Positions 57,607 through 64,000 of a stretch of DNA of 64,000 nt are shown here, one piece after another. Source of the stretch: JAEZHK01 sp040768845 (lineage in GTDB: Bacteria; Bacillota; Clostridia; Christensenellales; Aristaeellaceae); contig JAXGME010000008.1 in NCBI GenBank assembly GCA_040768845.1, forward strand, positions 62,001 to 126,000, in the 5' to 3' direction. Numbering within the stretch: position 1 is the stretch's first letter; every line of letters starts with the position of its first letter. The notes below the pieces were generated by a model. The model saw nothing but the letters and a program-made list of their open reading frames with translations. It did no database searches and was not told the DNA's origin. Position numbers and translations under genes: made by a program.

Positions 57607-58818
57607 ATGAAATACGTGGTGGTCATCGGGGACGGCATGGCGGACTTTCCGCTTAAGTCCCTGGGCGGCAGGACGCCGCTGGAATATCTTTCGTTAAAGT
57701 CCTTTGAAACCGTCGGCGGCGGGCGGCTGGGGCGGCTCAGGTCCTGCCCCGCACAGCTCTCCCCCGGCAGCGACGTGGCGTTTCTGACGCTGCTGGGCAA
57801 CGACGCGGTCGGGGTGTACTCGGGCCGGTCGCCCCTCGAGGCGGCGGGCATGGGCGTGATGCTCGCGCCGGGCGAGGTGGCCTTCCGGATGAACCTGGTG
57901 GCGTTGGGCGGCGGCGCGGCGGACGCGGTCATGCTCAGCCACAACGGCGGCGGCGTGGAGGGGGCGGACGCGCTGAAACTGGCCCGCGCCGTGGCGGACG
58001 ACCCTGAATTTCAAAAAATCGGCGCGGAGCGGGGCCTGGTGATCCACGCCACGGACAGCTTCCGCCACATCGCGGTGGCCCGGGGCCGGGCCGCGGACTT
58101 TTCCTTAAAGCCGCCCCACGACATCGCGGGGCAGGCCGCGGCGCCCTGGCTGCCCGGCGGCCCCGGCGGGGACTGGCTCCGGCGGCTGCAGACGGCCGCC
58201 CGCGCCGTGCTGGAAGACCACCCGGTGAACCGCGCCCGGGCGGCGGCGGGGCTGAAAAAGGCCAATGGCGCCTGGTTCTGGGGCGCGGGCGAGGCCTGCA
58301 GCCTGCCGGATTTTACCCGGAAATACGGCGTGACCGGCACGGTAATCTCGGCGGTGCCGCTGGTCAAGGGCATTGCCCGGCTGAACCGGCTGAAGGCGCC
58401 GGAAGTGCCCGGCGCCACGGGTCTTTTGGACACCGATTACGAAAGCAAGGTGGCCTTCGCCCTGGAGGCGCTGGCCGCGGGCGACGATTTTGCGCTGGTG
58501 CACATCGAGGCCCCCGACGAGATGAGCCACGACGGCAGCCTGGAAAACAAGCTGGAAGCCATCCGCCGCGTGGACGCGCGGGTGGTGGGGCCGCTTATGG
58601 CGGGGCTGCCCGCGCTGGGCGACTTCCGGCTGATTCTGATGCCCGACCATTACACGCTTTTGTCCACCCGCACCCACGACGGCACGCCCGTGCCCTTTGC
58701 CCTCTTTGACAGCCGCGTGCCCTCGGCGCCCCGGCCCTTCACCGAGCGGGCCGCCGAAGGCGCGGAGGTCCTCGAAACCGGCGACGCGCTGATGCGGCTG
58801 CTGTTTGAAATGGAATAA
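57607..58818 (+). CDS. apgM: Archaeal-type cofactor-independent phosphoglycerate mutase
   Basis: 403 residues of the alkaline-phosphatase superfamily ApgM group. VVIGDGMADFPL (metal Asp), the Ser nucleophile region SPGSDVAFLTLLG, VHIEAPDEMSHDGSLENK and LMPDHYTLLSTRTHDGTPVPF carry the metal ligands. It interconverts 3- and 2-phosphoglycerate. Single gene with its own promoter, followed by the stem-loop array. Confidence 0.9.
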   Translation: MKYVVVIGDGMADFPLKSLGGRTPLEYLSLKSFETVGGGRLGRLRSCPAQLSPGSDVAFLTLLGNDAVGVYSGRSPLEAAGMGVMLAPGEVAFRMNLVALGGGAADAVMLSHNGGGVEGADALKLARAVADDPEFQKIGAERGLVIHATDSFRHIAVARGRAADFSLKPPHDIAGQAAAPWLPGGPGGDWLRRLQTAARAVLEDHPVNRARAAAGLKKANGAWFWGAGEACSLPDFTRKYGVTGTVISAVPLVKGIARLNRLKAPEVPGATGLLDTDYESKVAFALEALAAGDDFALVHIEAPDEMSHDGSLENKLEAIRRVDARVVGPLMAGLPALGDFRLILMPDHYTLLSTRTHDGTPVPFALFDSRVPSAPRPFTERAAEGAEVLETGDALMRLLFEME

Positions 58819-58830
58819 GGCTGGCATGAA

Positions 58831-59082
58831 AAACGGGCGCGCCGCGCCCGTTTCAGGGCATCAAAAAACCCTGCGGGTTTTTTTGATGCGAAGGAAAGTG
58901 ACTGCGCACACCTGAAATCCCCCGGGATTTCCGGGCGGTGTGCTGACATAAGGTGTTGTTTGGTCCATCAGTGTGCGCACTGATGAACCAAACGCGTTCC
59001 CGGCGCGCTGGTCGCCGGGAACGGTTGAAGCCCTGTGGAGGCTTTGTGGATGGGCTGACCGGGCGCGCCGCGCCCGTTTTCT
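58831..59082. other. Array of stem-loops bounded by duplicated hairpins
   Basis: Between convergent genes: 58831-58853 (AAACGGGCGC / GCGCCCGTTT), 58858-58889 (GCATCAAAAAACCC / GGGTTTTTTTGATGC), 58906-58943 (nested, outer GCACACC / GGTGTGC, inner GAAATCCC / GGGATTTC), 58958-58993 (GTTTGGT...ACCAAAC with CATCAGTG / CACTGATG), 58995-59023 (CGTTCCCGGCG / CGCCGGGAACG), 59025-59045 (AAGCC / GGCTT). The first hairpin's CGGGCGCGCCGCGCCCGTTT recurs exactly at about 59060-59079. No supported coding frame. The outer hairpins can act as terminators. Confidence 0.65.
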
Positions 59083-59112
59083 TCTGTGCCAAACCGCCGG
59101 AGCGCCGCCCCG

Positions 59113-59487
59113 CTATTTTTCCACCATTTCGCGCATGTGCTCCCGCAGCTTTTCAAAGCTGATCTGGCTGATCACGTGCTCGATCCGGCAGGCGTCCTGC
59201 TGCGCGGTTTCCGGATCGACGCCCAGCGCCGTCAGAAAGCGGGTGAGCAGCGTGTGGCGCTCGTAGACCTGTTCGGCCAGCGCGCGGCCGGCGTCGGTCA
59301 GGTGGATGCCGCCGGCGTCGTCCACGGTGATCAGAAGCGCCTGGCGAAGGTTGGCCATGGCCACGCTGACGCTGGGCTTGGAAAACTCAAAGTAGTTGGC
59401 CACGTCCACGGAGCGGACGAAGCCCTGCTGCCGGGACAGCACGTAGATGGCTTCCAGATAGTTCTCCTTGGATTCCTCGACGCGCAA
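59113..59487 (-). CDS. DtxR/MntR-family metalloregulator
   Basis: 124 residues. Winged helix-turn-helix (~1-60, DVANYFEFSKPSVSVAMANL) plus dimerisation domain with metal residues in YERHTLL and DACRIEHVIS. The C-x-x-E-H pattern is that of DtxR/IdeR rather than the E-x-x-E-H of MntR, suggesting iron. No C-terminal SH3-like domain. The start is TTG at 59487 behind GGGAGGCGATCACC. Target unknown. Confidence 0.83.
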   Translation of the reverse strand: MRVEESKENYLEAIYVLSRQQGFVRSVDVANYFEFSKPSVSVAMANLRQALLITVDDAGGIHLTDAGRALAEQVYERHTLLTRFLTALGVDPETAQQDACRIEHVISQISFEKLREHMREMVEK

Positions 59488-59535
59488 GGTGATCGCCTCC
59501 CTCAGGGGGTATTATACCACGGCACGCTCCTTTTT

Positions 59536-61380
59536 TCAATCGGTGCGGAGGGCGCGGGCGGCGTTCAGGATGGCCAAAAGCGCCACGCCCACGTCGGCAA
59601 CCAGGGCCATCCACATGTTGGCCAGGCCCAGCGCGCCCAGGACCAGCACCAGCGCCTTGACCGCCAGCGCAAAGGCGATGTTCTGCCGCGCGATGGCCAG
59701 GGTCCGCCGCGCGACGGATACGGCCACGGGCAGCTTTTCCAGCCGGTCGTCCATCAGCACCACGTCGGCGGCCTCGATGGCGGCATCCGAACCCATGGCA
59801 CCCATGGCCAGCCCCACATCCGCCAGGGCGAGCACCGGCGCGTCGTTCAGCCCGTCGCCCACGAAGAGCAGCGTGCCGTTTTTTGACTTCTCCGCGATCA
59901 GCCTCTCCACCCACTCCACCTTGCCCGCGGGCAGAAGGTTCGCGTGGGCCTCGTCCAGGCCCAGCGCCTCCTTCACCCGGTCGGCGGGGGCCTGGGCGTC
60001 GCCGGTAAGCATCACCAGGCGCTTGACGCCGAGGTGCCGCAGCGCCCGCACCGTCTCTGCCGCACCGTCCTTTACCCGGTCGGAGATCACGATGTGCCCC
60101 TCGTACGTGCCGTTTACCGCCACGTGGGCCACGGTACCGGGCAGGTGGCATTCCCGGAAGACCACGCCCACGCGCTCCATCAGCCGGCCGTTGCCCACGC
60201 ACACCGCCTGGCCGTCGATGGTGGCGCACACGCCCTCGCCGGCGATCTCGCGGACGTCCTTCACCCGCTCCCGGTCGCATTCGCGCCTGCAGGCGGCCTT
60301 GAGGGACGCGGCGATGGGGTGGTCGGAATACTGCTCCGCCAGCGCCGCCAGCTCCAGGAGCTTTTCCTCGCTCAGCTGGTCCGGGTGCACGGCCGTCACC
60401 TCAAAGACGCCCCGGGTCAGCGTGCCGGTCTTGTCAAAGACCACCGTTTCCGCCTTGGCCAGCGCCTCCATGTAGGCGCCGCCCTTGATCAGGATGCCCT
60501 TTTTCGACGCGCCGCCGATGCCGCCGAAGAAGCTCAGCGGCACGGACAGCACCAGCGCGCAGGGGCAGGATATCACGAGGAAGATCAGCGCCCGCTCCAC
60601 CCAGCGGGCGAAGTTGTATCCGTCAAAGAGCGGCGGCACCAGCGCCACGGCCAATGCGGCAAACACCACCAGCGGCGTGTAGACCCGGGCGAACCGGGTG
60701 ATGAACTGCTCGGCCCGGGCCTTTTTTTCGCCGGCGTTCTGGATCAGCTCCAGAATCTTCGCCACCGTGGACTCGCCGTAGGGCTTGGTGACGCGCACCC
60801 TGAGAAGCCCCGACAGGTTGACGCAGCCGCTGAGAATCTCGTCTCCCGCCTTCACGTCGCGGGGCAGCGATTCGCCCGTCAGCGCGGCGGTGTTGAGGCT
60901 GGAGGTCCCCTCGATCACCTCGCCGTCCAGCGGCACCCGCTCTCCGGGCTTCACCACAATCACGCCGCCCACCGCCACCGATTCCGGCGCGACGACCCGG
61001 ATCCGGCCGTCCGATTCCAGGTTGGCGCTTTCGGGGCGGATGTCCATCAGCGCCTCAATGGAGGCGCGGGAGCGGCCCACGGCGATGTCCTGCATCAGCT
61101 CGCCCGCCTGGTAAAACACCATCACCGCCACCGCCTCGGGGTAATCGCCCAGCGCCAGCGCCCCCAGCGTGGCCACCACCATCAGGAAGTTTTCATCAAA
61201 CACCTCGCCCCGGGCGATGTTTTTGACCGCCCGAAGCACCACGTCCCAGCCCGCCACCGCGTAGGGCACGAGAAACGCCGCAAACCGCGCGACCCCCGTC
61301 AGCGGCGACGCCCACGCCGCCGCGGTCAGCCCCACCGCCAGCGCGATGCGCCCGATCATGATCTTGTGCTCGCGTTCCAT
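59536..61380 (-). CDS. Zn/Cd/Pb-type P1B ATPase (metal exporter)
   Basis: 614 residues. Membrane metal site SCPCAL; actuator TGES; phosphorylation DKTGTLT; SDHPIA (HP motif); hinge GDGLNDAPVLA; last helix VADVGVALLAILNAARAL with the Asp typical of the ZntA/CadA branch. No N-terminal heavy-metal domain, so shorter than ZntA. ATG at 61380 with AAAGGATG upstream is chosen; ATG at 61389 lacks spacing. Co-transcribed with the ArsR repressor 22 bp upstream. Confidence 0.88.
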   Translation of the reverse strand: MEREHKIMIGRIALAVGLTAAAWASPLTGVARFAAFLVPYAVAGWDVVLRAVKNIARGEVFDENFLMVVATLGALALGDYPEAVAVMVFYQAGELMQDIAVGRSRASIEALMDIRPESANLESDGRIRVVAPESVAVGGVIVVKPGERVPLDGEVIEGTSSLNTAALTGESLPRDVKAGDEILSGCVNLSGLLRVRVTKPYGESTVAKILELIQNAGEKKARAEQFITRFARVYTPLVVFAALAVALVPPLFDGYNFARWVERALIFLVISCPCALVLSVPLSFFGGIGGASKKGILIKGGAYMEALAKAETVVFDKTGTLTRGVFEVTAVHPDQLSEEKLLELAALAEQYSDHPIAASLKAACRRECDRERVKDVREIAGEGVCATIDGQAVCVGNGRLMERVGVVFRECHLPGTVAHVAVNGTYEGHIVISDRVKDGAAETVRALRHLGVKRLVMLTGDAQAPADRVKEALGLDEAHANLLPAGKVEWVERLIAEKSKNGTLLFVGDGLNDAPVLALADVGLAMGAMGSDAAIEAADVVLMDDRLEKLPVAVSVARRTLAIARQNIAFALAVKALVLVLGALGLANMWMALVADVGVALLAILNAARALRTD

Positions 61381-61402
61381 TTCTTTCATCCTTTCCCGCG
61401 GT

Positions 61403-61750
61403 CTATATTTCCTCGCACACGTGCTCCATGCCCTGATCCAGGATCGTCCGCACATGGTCGTCCGCCAGCGAATACATCGACGCCTTGCCGCTGCGCCTGG
61501 ACCGGACCAGCTTTGCCTGCTTGAGCAGCCGCAGCTGATGGGAGATGGCGGACTGGGTCATGTCCAGCCGCGCCGCGATGTCGCACACGCACAGCGGCCC
61601 CTCCATCAGCTGGTACAGGATCCGCACCCGGGTGGAATCCCCGAACAGCCGGAAAAGGTCCGCCAGGTCGTACAGTTTCTCCTCGTCCGGGCCGCCGCCC
61701 CCCGGCGGGTGCGGGTGCCGTCCGTCACAGGAGGCCACCGGCTGCTTCAT
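61403..61750 (-). CDS. ArsR/SmtB-family metal-responsive repressor
   Basis: 115 residues. LCVCDIAARLDMTQSAISHQLRLL is the helix-turn-helix with the alpha3-type Cys pair; DDHVRTILDQGMEHVCE gives the D-x-H-x10-H-x2-E zinc site of SmtB/CzrA. It should release the operator at 61769-61786 when zinc or cadmium is high and so switch on the exporter. Confidence 0.88.
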   Translation of the reverse strand: MKQPVASCDGRHPHPPGGGGPDEEKLYDLADLFRLFGDSTRVRILYQLMEGPLCVCDIAARLDMTQSAISHQLRLLKQAKLVRSRRSGKASMYSLADDHVRTILDQGMEHVCEEI

Positions 61751-61768
61751 ATCGCAAACATCCTTTCA

Positions 61769-61786
61769 TATGAACAATCGTTCATA
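61769..61786. promoter_or_regulatory. ArsR/SmtB operator
   Basis: Perfect dyad TATGAAC-AATC-GTTCATA, close to known SmtB/CzrA sites. It lies just past the -10 of the operon promoter, over the likely start of transcription. Confidence 0.8.
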
Positions 61787-61789
61787 CAT

Positions 61790-61818
61790 ATTGTACGGCG
61801 GGAGCCCTCGCGCGTCAA
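61790..61818 (-). promoter_or_regulatory. Promoter of the arsR-P-type ATPase operon
   Basis: Minus strand: TTGACG (61813-61818), 17 bp, TACAAT (61790-61795). Confidence 0.75.
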
Positions 61819-61844
61819 GCCCTTCGGGGAGAATTTACAGAAGA

Positions 61845-61873
61845 TTGCGCCGTCCCGGGCTTTATGGTATCAT
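61845..61873 (+). promoter_or_regulatory. Promoter of the glycosyltransferase pair
   Basis: TTGCGC (61845-61850), 17 bp, TATCAT (61868-61873). Confidence 0.55.
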
Positions 61874-61908
61874 GAAAACCGCGGAAAATACGCTCTCCGG
61901 GAGGGCCT

Positions 61909-63018
61909 ATGCGGATCCTTCACATCAATTCCTACTACCAGACCGGCGCGTTTTACAAAAATTTGTTCGAACGCCAGGCGGCGATGGGCGACGAGATTGC
62001 GGTCTACACGCCGGTGCCGAAGGGCTTTGACCCCGCCGGGCGGGATTTCGGCCCCTATGCGCGGCTGGACGCCAACCACCGCCGGATGGACCGGCTGATC
62101 TTCCCGCTGAAGCAGAAAAAGATGCTGCGCGGCGCGCTGAACGCCTATGCCGGGCGGCGCTTCGACGTGATTCACGCCCACTCGCTGCTCACCAACGGGG
62201 GCGTGGCCCTGGCCCTCTCCCGGCGGATGGGCGTCCCCTTCGTGGCGGCGGTGCGGGACACCGACGTCAACGTGCTGCTGCGGCGCATGCCCTGGCTGCG
62301 GCCGCTGGCGCGGAAGATCCTCGCGGCGGCGTCCCGGGTGGTCTTTTTGTCGGAGAGCTACCGGGAGCGGGCGCTGTCGCCCTACCTCTCCGCCGGCGAA
62401 ATGGCGGCGGTGCGGGAAAAGTCCGTGGTGCTGCCCAACGGCGTGGACGCGCTGTGGCTTGAAAACCGGCCCGCGCCCCGCACCGCGCCGGGGGGCGACG
62501 GGGTAAACCTGCTCTTCGTGGGGCAGCTGATTCCCCGGAAGAACCTGCCCGCCGCCATCGCCGCGGCGGAGGCCCTTTCCGCCCGGGGCCGGAAGGCGCG
62601 CCTTACGGTGGTGGGCCCGGCGGTGGACCCGCACGTGGCGGCGGCGGCCCGCGCCTCGGCGCTGGTGACCCTGGAACCGCCCCGGCCCATGGCAGAATTG
62701 ATGCCGCTGTACCGCTCGGCGGACGTATTTTTGCTGCCCTCCGCGCGGGAGACCTTCGGCCTGGTGTACGCCGAGGCCCTCAGCCAGGGCCTGCCGGTGC
62801 TCTACACCCGGGGCCAGGGCTTTGACGGCCAGTTTCCGGAGGGCGCGGTGGGCTTTTCCGTCGATCCGGCCGACCCGGAGGGCATCGCGGACCGGGTGGA
62901 GGACATCCTCCGGGACTATCCCCGCATGAGCCGCGCCGCCCTGGAGGGCAGCCTGCGCTTTGACTGGGACCGGATTGCCGGCGCGTACCGGGCGCTGTAC
63001 GGGGAGGCGGCCCGATGA
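61909..63018 (+). CDS. GT4-family glycosyltransferase
   Basis: 369 residues, GT-B fold. N-terminal acceptor domain (ILHINSYYQTGAFYKNLFE, VIHAHSLLTNGGVAL); C-terminal donor domain (LLFVGQLIPRKNLPAAI, VFLLPSARETFGLVYAEALS, the E-x7-E region). Soluble. ATG follows GGGAGGGCCT. The donor and acceptor sugars cannot be read. Overlaps the next glycosyltransferase (ATGA). Confidence 0.87.
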   Translation: MRILHINSYYQTGAFYKNLFERQAAMGDEIAVYTPVPKGFDPAGRDFGPYARLDANHRRMDRLIFPLKQKKMLRGALNAYAGRRFDVIHAHSLLTNGGVALALSRRMGVPFVAAVRDTDVNVLLRRMPWLRPLARKILAAASRVVFLSESYRERALSPYLSAGEMAAVREKSVVLPNGVDALWLENRPAPRTAPGGDGVNLLFVGQLIPRKNLPAAIAAAEALSARGRKARLTVVGPAVDPHVAAAARASALVTLEPPRPMAELMPLYRSADVFLLPSARETFGLVYAEALSQGLPVLYTRGQGFDGQFPEGAVGFSVDPADPEGIADRVEDILRDYPRMSRAALEGSLRFDWDRIAGAYRALYGEAAR

Positions 63019-64000
63019 AGCGCGTGGCGGTGATCACCAAGGAATACCCGTCCCCGGGGGAACCGGTCTACCCCTTTGTGGAGCAGCTGGTGAACGCGAT
63101 GGCAGATCTTTCCGTCCAAGTGACGGTGATCGCGCCGGTGAATCCGCTCCGGCGGGCGCTCAAGGGCGGCGGGCTTCCGCCCGCGCGGGAAACGCGCGCG
63201 ACGGCGGCGGGCCATCCCGTCACGCTGCTCAGGCCCCGCTATCCGTCCTTCGGCGGGCGGGCGCTGGGGCCGGTCAACCCGGCGCTGTGGACGCTTTCCG
63301 CCTTCCGGCGCGCGGCGGCGCGGGAAATCGCGCGCCTTCCGGAAAAGCCGGAGGCGCTCTACGGCCACTTCGTCTTTCCCTCCGGCCTGGCGGCGGCGGA
63401 GATCGGCGCGAAGCTCGGCATTCCCGCCTTCCTCGCCTACGGCGAATCCTCGGCGAAGCTCTTTTCCGCGGTGCCGAAGGCGGCGCTCAAGCGGCGGCTC
63501 GCCACCCTGGCGGGGGTGGTGGCGGTGTCCGGCGAAAACGCGCGGGAGATCGTGGCGGAGGGCTACTATCCCTTCCCGGAGAAGGTGCGGGTGTTCCCCA
63601 ACGCGGTGGACCCGGCGGTGTTCCACCCCATGGACCGGGGCGAGGCCCGGCGCGCGCTGGGCATCGCGGAGGACGTCTTTTTGGTGGCCTTCGTGGGCGG
63701 GTTCATCCCGCGAAAGGGCGTGGGGGTGCTCTCCCGGGCGCTGGACGAGGCGGGGGCGGCCTCGGTCTTCATCGGCCGGGGCGATGTGAAGCCCGACGCC
63801 CGGGACATGCTGTTTTGCGGCGCGCTGGACCACGGCGGCATCCCCCGGTACCTGGCGGCGGCGGACGCATTCGCGCTGCCCACGCTGAACGAGGGCTGCT
63901 GCAACGCCATCGTGGAGGCGCTGGCCATGGGGCTGCCGGTGGTGTCCTCCGACCGGCCCTTCAACGACGGGCTTTTGACGCCGGAGAACTCGATCCGGAT
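63015..64000 (+). CDS. GT4-family glycosyltransferase, cut by window end
   Basis: About 328 residues visible, 3' end outside the window. Starts MKRVAVITKEYPSPGEPVYPF; has LYGHFVFPSGLAAAEIGAKL, VFPNAVDPAVFHPMD, VAFVGGFIPRKGVGVLSRAL and LPTLNEGCCNAIVEALAMGLP, the donor-site Glu region. A paralogue-like companion of the preceding gene. Confidence 0.85.
   Translation, partial: MKRVAVITKEYPSPGEPVYPFVEQLVNAMADLSVQVTVIAPVNPLRRALKGGGLPPARETRATAAGHPVTLLRPRYPSFGGRALGPVNPALWTLSAFRRAAAREIARLPEKPEALYGHFVFPSGLAAAEIGAKLGIPAFLAYGESSAKLFSAVPKAALKRRLATLAGVVAVSGENAREIVAEGYYPFPEKVRVFPNAVDPAVFHPMDRGEARRALGIAEDVFLVAFVGGFIPRKGVGVLSRALDEAGAASVFIGRGDVKPDARDMLFCGALDHGGIPRYLAAADAFALPTLNEGCCNAIVEALAMGLPVVSSDRPFNDGLLTPENSIR

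Noticed and set aside
58968..59156. A 62-codon minus-strand frame in the stem-loop array
   Set aside because: It runs through hairpins with no ribosome site and no sensible composition.

Overview
The window is a very GC-rich bacterial chromosome segment (wobble positions strongly G/C, which creates many long spurious antisense frames). It is dense with operons that use ATGA, GTGA or TAATG stop-start overlaps. Starts are often GTG or TTG behind strong AGGAGG sites, and many promoters match consensus with 17-bp spacers. AddB, YhaM, MurR/RpiR and DtxR-type regulators, a DUF1980-type lipoprotein and a Pst-PhoU-two-component operon point to Bacillota, probably a high-GC Clostridia relative. That placement is inference. 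No rRNA, tRNA, CRISPR or insertion sequence was seen.

Layout. 0-5 kb: sugar catabolism (ROK regulator; class II aldolase plus FGGY kinase; divergent RpiR regulator). 5-10 kb: a leftward surface-polysaccharide set (CDP-glucose synthase and dehydratase, an epimerase remnant, a GT2 glycosyltransferase, a polytopic GT-C-like protein). 10-12.3 kb: flavodiiron protein and dipeptidase. 12.4-19.3 kb: leftward addB-cobT-cobU-cobS-cobU-like-cobC operon for the cobalamin nucleotide loop. 19.4-22.6 kb: an orphan AAA+ ATPase and a flavodoxin.

22.6-39.1 kb holds a compact prophage. A LexA-like repressor faces a leftward operon across overlapping promoters centred on a 19-bp palindrome. The operon has one HTH gene, a Mor-like activator, Mu gp27-like and large terminase, portal, scaffold, capsid, connectors, tail tube, tail chaperones with a frameshift overlap, a miniature tape measure, distal tail, tail endopeptidase-type protein, an S74 fibre, endolysin and holin. 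No integrase, transposase or replication gene is visible. It looks like a Mu-related element that lost its mobility genes, so it is a candidate domesticated, gene-transfer-agent-like or satellite particle.

39-51 kb: DUF503 protein, UroD-type methyltransferase, Cu/Zn superoxide dismutase, a zinc-uptake operon (small His/Cys protein-znuA-znuC-znuB-lipoprotein) and a phosphate operon (pstS-C-A-B-phoU-response regulator-histidine kinase). Its PstS is circularly permuted. 51-59 kb: SSB-like protein, degenerate SDR, flavodoxin, beta-CASP nuclease, peptidase T, YhaM-like exonuclease and archaeal-type phosphoglycerate mutase. 59-64 kb: DtxR-type regulator, zinc/cadmium P-type ATPase with its ArsR repressor, and two glycosyltransferases, the last cut by the window edge.

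The most notable unexplained structures are a ~162-bp element with inverted ends present in two opposite copies (1330-1491 and 55035-55197), an array of stem-loops at 58831-59082, the miniature tape measure and promoter-in-terminator arrangement of the prophage, and the permuted PstS.
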